This document shows, piece after piece, positions 24,565-36,808 of a stretch of 64,000 nt of DNA. The notes beneath the pieces are model-generated. The model saw nothing but the letters and a program-made list of their open reading frames with translations. It searched no databases and was not told where the DNA came from. Source of the DNA: Saposhnikovia divaricata (taxonomy: Eukaryota; Streptophyta; Magnoliopsida; Apiales; Apiaceae); assembly GCA_036435485.1 (NCBI GenBank), contig CM071596.1, positions 60,623,001 through 60,687,000 on the forward strand, in the 5' to 3' direction. Both the position numbers and the translations under genes were made by a program. How positions within the stretch are numbered: the first letter of the stretch is position 1; every line of letters begins with the position of its first letter.

Positions 24565-27059
24565 TCAGGTTACAGTCCTCAGAAATGATAGGAGATCGAG
24601 TCTTACAATACCGTTAATAATGATGACAATAACTAGAGTTCAAATCAAGTTCATAGTCTGGTTAGAGGACATGACCCTGACTGTTTGGGAGGAAGCCCGA
24701 GAGGGGACTTCTTCTGGAAAACCATACTTAGGACTTCATGGTAAGTCATCTCGATTCGTACGAGTTATAGATAAATGGGATTCTGAGATACCAGAACACG
24801 AGGCCTTCAAGTAAGCATTTGATGTTGCGCTCCTTGAGATGGACGGAGACCCGATAAAGTAAGATCCATAGGAGGATCTAGAGGAGAACCCCATGGAGGG
24901 TCAAGGGAAGAATCTTTAGAGGTCGATTAAGTGACGAGACGAAAGTTTAGAATCGTTTATGATTCATCACGAGATATGAAAAAGAGAATAGAGTAGAGTC
25001 TCAAGAGCAGATGAGATAGAGGCTGTATAGCCAGTATCAGTGGATTAATTCGACTTGAACGAAACCTGTTACTCGTAGTCGGTTATAGTTTCCCATAAGG
25101 AGGCGACATAGGTAAGAACCAAGATGTTCAGATTTTCACGTACGATTAAGGGTACTTAGTTGCCTAGAATAGTGGAAGGAATTGCTTTGGCTATGAGGTT
25201 TCAATCCCCCATGACCAGCGATTCCACTGGAAATAATGTCTATTACATCATTGAGGGATTTTAATATCTCGAGGAGAATTTTGGGTATATGTACCACGCG
25301 AATTTTATTGGAAGACAAGCACGCTAAGACGGAACCACAAACGAGATTTACCACCCTCAGGAAACCAGGAGGGAATTATGAGGATAGAACTGAGAGGCCG
25401 GAAATCAGATCCGAGTATTACTAGTGGGTAAATAGATTGATCAAATTTCCCTGATTTTGGAAAGAAATTCAACAAATTTTGGCAAACCTTGTCCTTCTGA
25501 TTATCAGAGAATGTCACCGAAGAGAGTGGAAACTGGAGTGAACCCTGTGGATTGGGTAAGGTAGCCGCTATATGGGTTGGTGGACAGACCCTGATTGCTA
25601 CAATTGATTGTAGAGATAAAATGATGAAGTTGAGATTGGACGGTAGGGGCGAAATATATTTAAGGAGCAAGATGGACTTAGAAATTCCGGGATTGACTTA
25701 AATAAAAAGGCTATTATGCCAAAAGTGTTAAGCTTATGTAGCACACGGGATTGATATGAGAAAAGGAATATTTGGTATGAAGACGGTTATAATGGTAACT
25801 AGATTTAAGCACGTACTTTCTAACGATGTTCCGGAGTATCGCCTATTCGAAACGAGGAATTCGTCGTTGATTGGGGCAACACCGGCATCGAAGTCTTCAT
25901 ATTAGAATAGAACGCTTGCTTGAGATGCTTGCGCTTAGTCGAATAGAACTCCCTACGAGTGCAAATGTCGATGGTTGAATCCTTAGCGACTATTATGAGC
26001 CGACAATGACGTAAGTGTCGAGCACCTTAGGGTGTACATGGAAAAGAAAAGCTTTAGAATCGAACGATTATTTGTCAGAGGAGCCGACATAAAAAGGCAT
26101 CCGTAGAGACCTTGGTAAAACCTCCCCAATCTATAATCTATCTTGGCATCTCCTTAGAGAGAATTTCGATAAAAGATATACTCCTTCTTTGAAGTTGTTT
26201 TAAAACACTTGTGTTAAACCATATTCAGTTTCAATTGTGCCAGAGGCTGTCATGATGCCTACTTTCAGGTTTTTGAAGCCCTGTCAAATGATGTTATTCA
26301 AGATTTCACTTTCTTCAAATAACGAATGACCCTATGGTGATACCTCACCACTTGCTTGTTGAATACCGGTATCTTTCCTGCTATCATTTTCTTTTAAATC
26401 GCACCTTGGAATCTGTTCAATTTTTGTTTATTTATTTTATCCAAGGCGTCCATTTGAGAATTATTTTTCGAAAGACGATAATTAATAATTTGACTTTGAA
26501 TTGCTTTCATACTTCTCAACTTCCAATGAGACGAACAACCCTATATTTATAGGGGCCACAAGGAATATCTGTCTGTGTGATAGAAGTCTGACGGGACGCC
26601 GTCACTTGTGAGTTGTGAAATACAAGAAGGCTAATTACCTTTAGTAATGTCTTAATTGAGACATGCAACATTGAGTTCTTATGATCATATTGATCTCTCA
26701 GTAAATTCTCTCATCTCAAATAAGGTTACCTTAAAACTTATAACCTTATAATCACCAGTGTGTGACGTTTTCCTTGATATGGGAGCTATCTTTTCAAAGC
26801 TCCATGATTCTTGTTATCTTCATTGTAATACAAGGGGAGGCCAACCAGGTCGAATAGGTCAAATTCGCTGATAGGAATTAGATTCGCAACGAAATAGCCT
26901 ATGACCAGAGCGGGTCCCTCAGACGAATAGAATATCGGTGACATATCAATGAATTAATTTATTTCTCTCTCAAAGATATTATGATAAGTGGAAAGTTGGT
27001 CAAACGATATATGTGAAAGGAATAGCGATGTGTCGGAAAATTCCAATGATAACGGTGTC
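24565..27059 (+). other. leader region of element B, no gene
   Basis: About 2.5 kb between primer site and gag-like sequence with no recognisable protein. Segments at about 25430-25680 closely resemble element E at 52385-52740. A segment at about 26520-26720 resembles E at 55850-56050, although there it lies after the integrase rather than before gag. Confidence 0.5.
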
Positions 27060-28780
27060 AAATAGAAACCCCCAGAATTCCATGGAACCGCTGACCCAGT
27101 GGAGGCCAGAGCTTGGCTTAAAGAGAAAAAGAAATCATATGAGATACTGAGTATTGCAGAGAATCAGAAAACGATGTTCGCCGCCTACCTGAAAGGAGAG
27201 GCGAGAGGGAGATAGTGTCGTGACTTGGGAGAGATTCAGCTTGTTATTTTTAGGGAAATGTTTTCCAGAAATATATGGAGACCCAGATGGAAATAAAAGT
27301 TCTAGAGTTAAAACGAGGAACCATGACTGTGACAGAGTGTGAGGCCAAGTTATCCGAGTGTTGAGGATTGTTCCGAAGTTGTGGACACAGAAGAGGAAAG
27401 ATCTCGTAGGCTTCAACTAGAGCTGAGACAATGGATCTAGAATCGCGTGGCGATGTTGGAATTAACTGATTATGCTACATTAGTGCAAAAGGTATCGATT
27501 GTGGAAAGCTTGGACACAAGGCTAAGGAATGTCCATCTACTGGACTAGCTATATCCAGAGTTAATAAGGCTACCTCCAAAAAGCAGCCCCTGCCGGAACT
27601 TTCAAAGTGACCTTGCGAGGTGCCATGAGAAACATGGACACGATAGCAGGTACCCTCCTACTTAAACTTAGTTGGTATTAACGTTTTATTTGATCCAGGA
27701 CTGCTAAGTACTTTACATCTCAAGATTTTACATGATAATTAGACCTTAAGGTTGAACCCCTAACGGAGTGATTGCAAGTAAAGATGGTCGATCAAGAGAT
27801 TTTCCCGTAGAATTGGTACATCCAGGTGGTAAACCAAAAATATGAGGTCGACCCTTTTTAATAGATTTCAAAGTTGGGAGAATTTGATATTATAATAAGG
27901 ATAGATTGGTTGTCACCCAATGAAGCCAATTAATTGTACGGGAAAAGAGTAATAATTAAGGGATGGAGTCAGATTCAGAAATGACTGAATATAGTTAAGA
28001 CTAAGAAATTATTATTCCAGAGATATGAGGCTTAATTAGCTCTTATGGTTGATGTTGAGAAAGGAGACACCTAGTATAAAGGAAATTTCAGAAGTTTTGG
28101 GAGGCTGTACAAGGTTTAAATTAGCTACCAGATATCAATTTTGATGACATGATCTACCAGGTATCGATTTGGATGACATGAGAGTGAATACCGAATATTC
28201 AGAGTATAGTGCTGCATCTCCTGTTAGCCCCAGTGAGAATGAAAGAGTTAGCGACTCAGTTACAAAAGTTGCTGGGCAAAAGTATGATAAGACCCAGTGT
28301 ACCACCGTGGAGAGCCCCGGTGTTGTTGTAAGAGAGAAAAATGTTAGCACGAGATTGTGCATCGAACCTCGAGAGTTAAACGAGTTCAACATTGAGAATA
28401 GGTACTTTTTCAAATGATAGATGGTTGTTTGATCAGCTAAGGACGCTGTGTTTTGTTTTTCCAAACTTAGTTGAGAACTGGATACCACCAGTTGGAAGTT
28501 AAACCCGAGGATATAGCAAAGATTGCGATTCGCATTTGGTATAGACACTCTGAGTTTTCAGTAATGTCAGTTGGGGTGAACTAATGCACCTGTAACTTTT
28601 ATGGATTTAATGAATTGGTTTAGAGTCAGCCGCAATAGTTTTCGCCTTAAAGATTTGGAGGCATTAATTATACGGAGAAAAATGTAAGATTTATTCGGAT
28701 CATAAGAGCCTCAAGTATATATATACGCAGAAGAACTGAACATGCGACATGCCAGATAACATTCCCCGCAAACAAATCCT
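27060..28780 (+). pseudogene. element B gag-pol remnant (gag, zinc knuckle, protease, RT, RNase H)
   Basis: In shifting frames the translation gives gag-like WRPELGLKRK, EIYGDPDGN and a run like RNRVAMLELTDYATLVQK (27080-27490). A CCHC knuckle remnant CGKLGHKAKEC follows (about 27495-27530), then a protease-like LFDPGLLSTL (about 27685) and DWLSPNEANC (27905). RT comes next: RLCIEPRELNEFNIENRYFF (28350-28417), then the DQLR block to about 28620. RNase H is shortened to DHKSLKYI (about 28700). Many stops and frameshifts, and missing sequence between RT and RNase H, make it non-functional. The order matches Ty3/gypsy pol. Confidence 0.75.
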
Positions 28781-28829
28781 CCAAGGGACTCGCCTTTCTT
28801 TCAAGGAAAGAGAGAAAGAAGAGAGAGGA

Positions 28830-29794
28830 TATAACGACCTAGAAAATTTCGAATTTCGAATTATTTATTTGATATAAATTATGAATATTATTATGTGATT
28901 ATTGTTGGAAGGTGGAATATATGTGAAGTTGTGTTTATGTGTTGATATGATGATTTGTGTGAGCTGTGAAGGCTGGTGTATTTTTATTTATATTTTTGAG
29001 GATTTAAATATATTTCAATCATGCATTTTTGATCCTCTGTCAATTTTATAAAACTATCGGAGGAATTACAAATCATGAAATCTTTTGAAATATTATCTTT
29101 ATATATTTATTGAGTTTTTAAAATTTCAGGGTGGATTAATTTGGGTGTTGTGGTATTTTAAAATGATTTTAAGAATTTCATTGTATTTAAAGGATCAAAA
29201 TTTGTAAAAATTCATATTTAATTCATTTTTGTTCCGAAAAATATTTTAAAAATATGTGTGTGCTCGTAATTTTGTATTCTTTATTTTAAAAATGAAGGGT
29301 TTAATTTTTCGAATATTTTATTTGATTTCTATTTATAAGAGTCGTTTATTAGTTTTAAAAGCGATGGGTGGGATTTTAATTGGGCCGGAATAAATGGTTA
29401 GTTAGTATATAAGTAATGGGTCAAGCCCATTTAGAAGAAAACAAACACAGCCGAGAAGGTTCGAGAAAAAAGGGGGAGAGCAAAGAAAAAAAAAAGAGAG
29501 GAAGAAAAGAGAAGAAGAAAGAGAGAAAAGAGATTGGGGAAAAAGATTAGGGATTGAAATAGGGGAAGAGATTGAATCAATTGAATTGGGTAATATATAT
29601 ATATATATGTATGTGTGTATATACGCGTGTGTATATGTGTGTGCAGCAAGGAGACGATTTTGCGCAAGGAAGTGGGGTGGGGAGGTCGCGTCTGTGCAGA
29701 GGAGGGGGAACCACCGTGCACGGCGGCGGCCAGCGGCGGTGGTGTGGCTGGAGTTGCGATCAGGTGGAGTAGTGGGTGGTGTGCAGCAGCTGGG

Positions 29795-29835
<41 letters not shown>

Positions 29836-31794
29836 TTTGGAAAAGAATTGGAATCGGAAAGGTTTGAATAGAAAACCTAGCCAAGGACAGTGCGGGAGAT
29901 CTGAAAGAGGAACAGAAGGACAAGTATCAAGCCGACGGGTGAACTGATGTGGGAACTGGTAAAATGCAAAGGATGAAAGTGAGACCGAGTAAGAAGTCAC
30001 ATGTAAATGAAAGAGACTGACGAGAAGATAAGTTGAGTATCGATGTGGAATCAGGAACTCTGTGAATCGAGGCAAGTGTTTTGCTTTTCACTTATTGTTC
30101 AAGTGATGCAATTCAATACTTTTGTCGTATACGATGGATTGGTCAAGTATATTAGAAAGTGATGTACTTCTTCATTTAGCATGGAATAAATTGTTTTCTC
30201 CACTCATAGTCCAAACATCAAACTTTTCAAAGGACCTTACCAATAACCTTTTTCGCACATTATTTCATCCAAGGGATGTTAAAGCTTCCTTAGTGGAAGA
30301 TTTTCCTTTTATTTGCTTGAAAATGTTAAGGGGCTCTCTAAATAGGGAGAATCCATGTTTTAAACCTCTACAATTACCTGTTACAAAAATTTCTGGTTTT
30401 ATCATAATCTAACCAGAGAACCCCTTTCTTCTTAAAATGTTTTCTTCAAAATGATTTAAAATTGATTATCCTAAAACTATCTTTTCCCAAATAACCATTT
30501 AAGCTGTTTTACTCGCTTATATGAAATCAAACCTTATTGTGCATTGAAGAATTTTATAAATTTGTAGTACTCAATTATATCTTTGCTCTAACTTAGAATT
30601 TCAATTGATGATAATCTTATCGCGATTTACATCTTCTATTGTTGCTCTAGTCGATTATCCCTTCAATCAATTTAATGATGTTACGTTCCCATTTATTTAT
30701 ACATATCTTATCAATATTCATTCAATTGTTGTCCTTTATATTCTCCACCCCACTTAGTACCGAACTTGTCGGTATTTACTTAAGATCTTGATTATCTGGT
30801 TATTCCCTGTGTTGTATCGAACTTGTCGATACTAGACGATGATGTCGTTTCTTATTAACTCCTAATCTTGAGTTGTTATTCTAGACGTGAGTTTCCAGTG
30901 GTTGGATATCAGGGTTGTCGATTGTCCCGACACCTAATGCGTTTGAATTAGAATTGGAAATGTTTTTAAAATAGATGTCCCTTCGGGGAGACCAGTTTAA
31001 TAGTCAACAGATGTCCCTTCGGGGAGACCAGATTAATGGTCAGAAGTTAAGGCCAATGTGTGCCATGGATCCATTATAGGACATTGCTGTGTGCATTTGT
31101 CCGGGGTTAGTGCTGACTGATCAGTAGCCTAACCTTGATGATATTTTAAAATAAATAAAATTCCAATTCTAATCTATACTCTGAGATTGAGATGTTCAGT
31201 TCTTGATTTCTTGGAAGTCTGTTTGGATAATAATTTGATAGCGGAATTCTTATCAATTCTAGTTTCTGATGTACCCCGTATGAATGGTGAATTGTTGGCC
31301 CTCGTGGCAATCTTAAAGTTGATATAATTGATTCCTTCATAGAATGAAATGAAACCCCCTTGTTTATCAGATTTGTCATCATTATTGGAATTGTTATCAC
31401 TATTGCACTTGCTGAGCATTGTTGGCTCACTATTGCTTGTTTGTTTTCTTCAGTTAATAGAGAGGATTAGTGGACCTAGTAATGGTCAGAGGTGTTGCTT
31501 TCCAGAAGCGAGAGGAGACGATCGGGTTAAGGAATCTCGTCGGATAGTGATTGGGAATTGGTCAAGGTTGGACATTTAGATAGACAGAAATCTCATGTAG
31601 TTATAAAATTGTATAACAGTTTTATTCTGAGAATGGTTGTAAATTTATAAGTTGATAGTTGTTTCATACCATAACCTGTAAGCGATATTGGTTAAGGGAT
31701 TTTTATTGTTTTATGTTGTTTATATCCAGGGTTGTATAATATGGTTTGTGGTTAGTGGCCCCATATCTGTACCCCCGGATTTTGGGATGTTATA
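28830..31794. mobile_element. solo LTR C (about 3 kb)
   Basis: Starts TATAACGACC and ends GGGATGTTATA, short inverted termini with TA...TA rather than the usual TG...CA. It is flanked by a perfect 5-bp duplication GAGGA (28825-28829, 31795-31799). There is no internal domain or second LTR, so it is best read as a solo LTR left by LTR-LTR recombination. Inside are a purine-rich tract and (GA)n run (29455-29570, 29798-29830), a GC-rich patch (29640-29790) and a 38-bp tandem repeat containing GATGTCCCTTCGGGGAGACC at about 30973-31046. Confidence 0.8.
29798..29830. repeat. (GA)n microsatellite
   Basis: About 16 GA units within solo LTR C. The long antisense open frames over this region are artefacts of this and neighbouring purine-rich sequence. 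Confidence 0.9.
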
Positions 31795-32039
31795 GAGGAG
31801 AGATTAGATAATAGAGAATTACTGAATACAGGAGGTAGGTTGGCTTTCTGTAAAATGATTAAAGAAAGGGGCTGGAGCAATGGGAGTTGATAGTAGATAA
31901 CAATGAGACAAGAGGGCCAAAATAGTGGAGGCCCGACAAGCTCGTTACTAGACAACAAGAGTTACTCGAATCGATTGCTAGAATATTCGAATTAGTTTCA
32001 ATGAGAAGTACATCATCGACAAGTGGGTTGACATTTATA

Positions 32040-32790
32040 TGAAGGGATTGGGATGACCACTTACCATTAATTGAGATTGCTTATAACAACAATTACCATG
32101 ATAGTATCGGGATGCCACCTTGCGAGGCCCTGTATGGAAGGAGATGCCTCTCTCCCTTGTGTGGGAGGAGGTTGGCGAGAGAAAGATATTTGGACCCGAG
32201 TTAATCCAACAAACCGGAGGGACAAAAGATTTCACCAACAAGCGGATAGCGACAGCCCAGGATAGACAGAGAAAGTATGCGAACCGAGCCCGCAAGGATA
32301 GTGATAGTGCTGCTATTGATAAGCTAAATGGGAAGTTGATGAATGACAAGCAAGTTTATGTTGGTGTATTTCTGTGCAAACAATATTGAAAATATGAGAT
32401 TGTGGATTCGTGATGCTAAAGGTATTCCATGGAAAGAATTAATGAAATTTGTAAATGAATGGATGTTCAACCCAAGATTTGTAGGGCCATCTGAGATCTT
32501 TAAAACGCGACAGGAAGGTGGCCTACGAGCCAACATTACCCCCAAAACTTATAGCATGATCATAACGTGTTTCATCTGGAAATGCTACACCAGTGAAATG
32601 CAGATGCTCGACGGATGATAGAGGACGAGCAGGTAGATTTACGACCTGATCTGACTTACGAAGGACAACCTGTGGAAATCACGGATAGAAATGAGCAAGT
32701 GCTAAGGGACAAGGTTGTCAAGCTAGTGAGGGATTTATGGAAAAAAATCAAGAAGTGGAAGGATCCACCTGGGAGTTAGAAAGTGCAATG
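32040..32790 (+). pseudogene. element B integrase remnant with PABP-like insert
   Basis: The translation gives [33 protein letters not shown] and RQRKYANRARKD, the gypsy integrase core end and linker. After a foreign segment (32300-32383) comes FNPRFVGPSEI and QVDLRPDLTYEGQPVEITDR (about 32630-32700), then ELESAMRKKYP-like sequence. Frameshifts interrupt it. The element boundary with the truncated 3' LTR is near 32802. Confidence 0.75.
32300..32383 (+). other. poly(A)-binding-protein RRM-like segment captured in element B
   Basis: This stretch reads AAIDKLNGKLMNDKQVYVG plus VFLCKQ. It resembles the end of the second RRM of eukaryotic PABPs (consensus AIDKLNGMLLNDKQVYVG, then RKQ/RE), not any gypsy domain. 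It lies between the integrase linker (ANRARKD) and the resumed integrase C-terminal region, in frame with the upstream part. A stop follows two codons after it. The same segment occurs in element E at 54763-54858. Confidence 0.7.
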
Positions 32791-32801
32791 AGAAAGAAGT
32801 A

Positions 32802-35800
32802 CCCCCAAGCAACCCACCAGCTGGCCCTTATCCAAATAAAAGATCAAAAGTGAGTGACTTGGTCATTTAGCAAAAGAAAAGAAAAGAAAAACAAGAGAGC
32901 TAGAAGGAAGCTCCATTTTGCCCAGCTGATAGAAGGAGCTAAAAACCCTAGCTACCCAGCACCAAATTTCATGATCTATAGCTTAAAACAAATCTTATGA
33001 GGAGTCCAAAATATGGTAAAAATTTGAGAACCAAACTCTTATTTTTCGATTTTATATGAATTTTACAAAGTGATGTGTTTTACTTAGTTTTTCATGTTTT
33101 ATTCTTAGAGTTCAAGCTTCCTAAGGTGCATCCAAGGCTAAAGGACCCATTGTAAAGCTTTGTTATTGTTCTTAAGACATCAAGAGAGGTACAAACCGAA
33201 TCCTTACTTGAGATATGTTGAGTTTTAGTAGAGTTTTTGCTAGTGATGTAAGTTATGGTGTTTAAAAAGAACATCCTTGATTATTTGGCTTTATTTTGAG
33301 GTGTATGGATTGAGTGGTGATCAATGGACCTTACCACTAATCCTAGAGGTCTTGTGTGTTGGTTGATGAGTGATAATTGAAGGTTGGGTTGCCTTGTATG
33401 GCTTATTAGAGAAGTTACAAAATGGAAATGCTTGATTTAGAGCCGATAATGCCCAAATTTTTTGTACCATGTTGACAGTAGCCACCCGAGTCCTTAAACA
33501 TGCTTAAACTGCAACCACTGACCATATTGAGTTGGTTTTAGAGTCTAGTTTATGTAGTCACAAGAATCGTGTTAAAAGAGTTTACGGTTTGTGAGTTATG
33601 ACCGTTTTAGTGAAAGCGATTCAAGAAACCATATCGCAGAAATATATCAACTTTAAGTTTGAGACCCTTAAAAATGGAATTTGAGTGTGATATTTTGAGG
33701 ATAAATACTAAGGTCAGTTAACAAATTATGAGAAGTGGTTTCGAGTCCGAAGGATTATTTTACGATTTTATAAAAATAAAACAGCAGAGGTTGCGCAAGT
33801 GAAACCACTAAGAACGCGACTTAGAAACCAATGTTCCAAATGGTTAAGTATAACTTGAATTCGAGGATCGATTTCAAACCAAAATTATGTCGTAAGTGTT
33901 TGTCGACTAACATGGACTTAGTATGAGCCTAAAGCGAGCTAGTAATGCCTTGGTTGTGTTTCGCTTACGTGTTTAAGCATTGATGTATAAGTGGATTATC
34001 TAGAGGATTAATCGTATGTTTTCTTTTACCTTGTCTAGATTGTCCGACATTGTCGCGAACCCCTATCACTTCTCGAGCATCAGGAAAGTCTTCTAAATCT
34101 ATACTTTGAAGTATTGATCATATAATACTGCTTTTGCCATGTATAAAGTTGTACAGTTTTGCGATATATCTTATTTCCTGTTAAAAAAGAATTTGACCTT
34201 TGGATTATATATGTTCTTCTGAGTTAAGTAATTACGAACCGGTATACCTTGTAGCTCTAGAGATAAGAGCATATTCATTATTTTTGACTCTAAATCGGGA
34301 GTCGGTATTTTGAGATATAGAGATCGTCGTGGAAGCCCGGAGGGATTCCAGCAGCAGATAGGAAACCCGGAGAGATAGCAGTAAGTTGAGGAATGTTATT
34401 TATAAATATTAATTATAATTCCATAAAGTATTAATTACTTGGAAACCATTCGAGGACTGTTATTTGAATATGATATCATTCGAGGAATGATATTTGCTTA
34501 CTATATCTTTCGAGGAATGTTATTTGAATATTATCTCAGTCGAGAAATACTATTTGAATATTATTTCTGTTAAATATGCTAATGGAAGGCATAACTGTTT
34601 TCGAAAGTATATATTATGATACTTGAGCAATGATTTGATTATTGGCTTATAAGCCAGATACGAGTTATTAGTTATAAGCCGGGTATTGCAAAGGCCCTTA
34701 GTGTAGGGCGTATGATTCATATTCTTTAATATAAGACCAGGAGTCGATATTTCCATATTTCTAGAGATCATTTTCTGATAAAATATCGTATAAATATTAT
34801 TCATTTATTATTTATTAAATGAATATTACATTTGAATATTCATTTAAGGATTGTTTATTTAACTAATATTATCTTGAATATTCATTTAAAGGTTATTTAT
34901 TTAAGGGATATTATTTCGAAATATCCATTTAAGGATTTATTTATTGAATATTATTTTATATATTCTCTCGAGGGTTAATTATGAGCAATTATTTTGACTA
35001 TAAATAATATTTAAAAATTTATGATTCAATAAATATTATTTGAATATTTATTAAATACTTTTAAATTGGTTTTAAAAATGGTTTATATTATTTAAAACCT
35101 ATCTTTGATCTTCAATAATTACGAAGAATATGAGCTTTATTATGATTATGTTATCAAAGTGAGGTTCCCAAACTCTGTTTTCCATTTAAATCTATCCTCT
35201 AAGGAGATTTAAATGCTCGCTCAAACTTCCAAAATATAGGGAACCTTACTTGAGAGATTGTTATTTATTATGGTTGACTGGCCGGTCATAGACTCTTGAA
35301 AGTACTATTTTCATTCGCAACTTTGGTTGCTACACATCAAAATGAGTCTTTGTTACTTCCTCAACACTTGAGGAGTAAGATTGATGGAACAAGTTATAAT
35401 CCATTAACGAGCAATGGCTCGGGAAATATTGGTGAATTTTCCTTTCCAATCAGATACGACTACTTTGCGGAGTCCTATCAACAAGTATTATACTTGGGGA
35501 AAGGAGGACGAACTTTATGTTTCAGAGTCATGGATTCTATTAGAACTAGGAGTCGTATAAGGGGCCGAGTAGCGCTGGTCCAAGGCTCAACCGTTAGCCA
35601 GGGAGTTACTAGAGAGACGGTAGACAAGTAAATCCGTCAGTTCTTCCTTCTACCGGTAGTAAAACCATATCTGTGTTGTACAACCTGCGACTGATCATCG
35701 TAGGTTGGGACAACTTGCGCTGTGAATACTCCGGTATTAGTTCATCATCGAAATTTGGATATTTCCTACAACAAGTATCAAAGAGACTTTGATCAGGTTG

Positions 35801-36808
35801 ATGGGTATTTCCTGTAACACGTATCGAAGAGACTTCCGATCAGGTTGGCAGGGGTTTGAAAAGTGTTCAAAACTGATGTTACAATGAATCACCTTGTAAC
35901 TTCATCTTTTATCTTATATTTATGACTCTGATGATACCTTACATAACATGAGTTGTGATAAGGAGGTTTTTGATATTGGATCATCTTATAACTTCATCTT
36001 TTAAGTTATATGTTGATATTCTTCTTATATTTCATATAGCAGATATTTTACGGAAAGGTTATATTGAATTACCTTGTAACCTTATTTTTATATTGTACTA
36101 GAACTTTTTTTATAGTATGAATGACAAAAGTTTGCAGAGATATTATGAAAATGATATTTGAAGTACTACAATGGTACTATTTTTGAATATATTCTGATTA
36201 GAAAATACTTTCGGTAAAACGATATTTTGACAATTATTGTCTTATACCCACTTTATTTTGGGTTTAAGTTAAAGGCAGAGTTATGCCATACTTTCATTAC
36301 CTTGCTGAGCTATTGCTCACTCTTGCTATTGTTTTATATATATATATATATTATAGAGCAGAGAAGTAGGATGTCAAGGATACAACACATACTTCGCCAG
36401 CGAGTGGTAACCGCAAGACGTTTTCCAGAAGCAGCTTCTAGCAGTAATCCCGGGAGTAGTATGAACCGGTCGGATTAGACTGTAGTTTTGTATTCATCTT
36501 ATGTATAGATATGAAGGGTATGAGAGGATTGTGAGCATTAGAAGGCCAAGTTGGTAATGTAACATTACTTAGAAGTTGTATCAGTGATAGATTCAAAAGA
36601 CATTTGGGTATTGTAATAAAAATTAATTATTACGCAGTTGTTGTATTGTGTCGTTTCTGAGACTCTAACCTGTGTGTGTGTGTGTGAGACATATATTGTG
36701 GGGTCATGAGCAGGTGAATTATGAACATTGCGAGTAATACAGGTAAGGCAAGGACTAAATGGATCGTGACTACTCTAAATCCCTGACCCCGGATTTGGGG
36801 CTGTTACA
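32802..36808 (+). repeat. 3' LTR of element B (5'-truncated)
   Basis: From about 32802 it matches the 5' LTR from about 23585. It contains the roughly 3 kb deleted from the 5' copy, including a zone of imperfect palindromes built on GAATATT/AATATTC (34380-35060). It ends GGGGCTGTTACA at 36808. A 111-codon open frame at 35296-35631 is not kept open in the homologous LTR of E and is not called as a gene. Confidence 0.75.
34380..35060. repeat. AT-rich imperfect palindrome array in LTR B
   Basis: Repeated units of the form GAATATTAN(n)GAATATTCATTTAA and TCGAGGAATGTTATTTG recur about every 30-45 bp. They alternate in orientation so that neighbours can form hairpins. A parallel array occurs in the LTR of E at 48840-49580. 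Confidence 0.65.

Larger units (their letters stand above)
22960..36808 (+). mobile_element. LTR retrotransposon B (Ty3/gypsy type), degenerate, with nested solo LTR C
   Basis: Inserted in A's 5' LTR with target copies AAACG (22955-22959) and AAACC (36809-36813), differing at one base. The 5' LTR is 22960-24548, the primer site TGGTATCAGAGC is at 24553, and decayed gag-protease-RT/RNase H (about 27060-28780) and integrase (about 32040-32790) follow. The 3' LTR is about 32802-36808. The LTRs carry complementary deletions: the 5' copy lacks about 3 kb present in the 3' copy (33191-36235), and the 3' copy lacks about 0.6 kb of its start along with the polypurine tract. The intact LTR would have been about 4.6 kb. 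Nothing can be translated in full. Confidence 0.8.

Noticed and set aside
29402..30075. Overlapping antisense open frames of 173 and 214 codons
   Set aside because: They are low-complexity translations (Ser/Leu/Phe runs) of purine-rich and (GA)n/(TA)n tracts inside solo LTR C, with no homology-like content.
35296..35631. 111-codon open frame in the LTR of element B
   Set aside because: The homologous block in the LTR of E (about 49740-50090) is frame-shifted and contains stops. The conservation is of LTR DNA, not of a protein.
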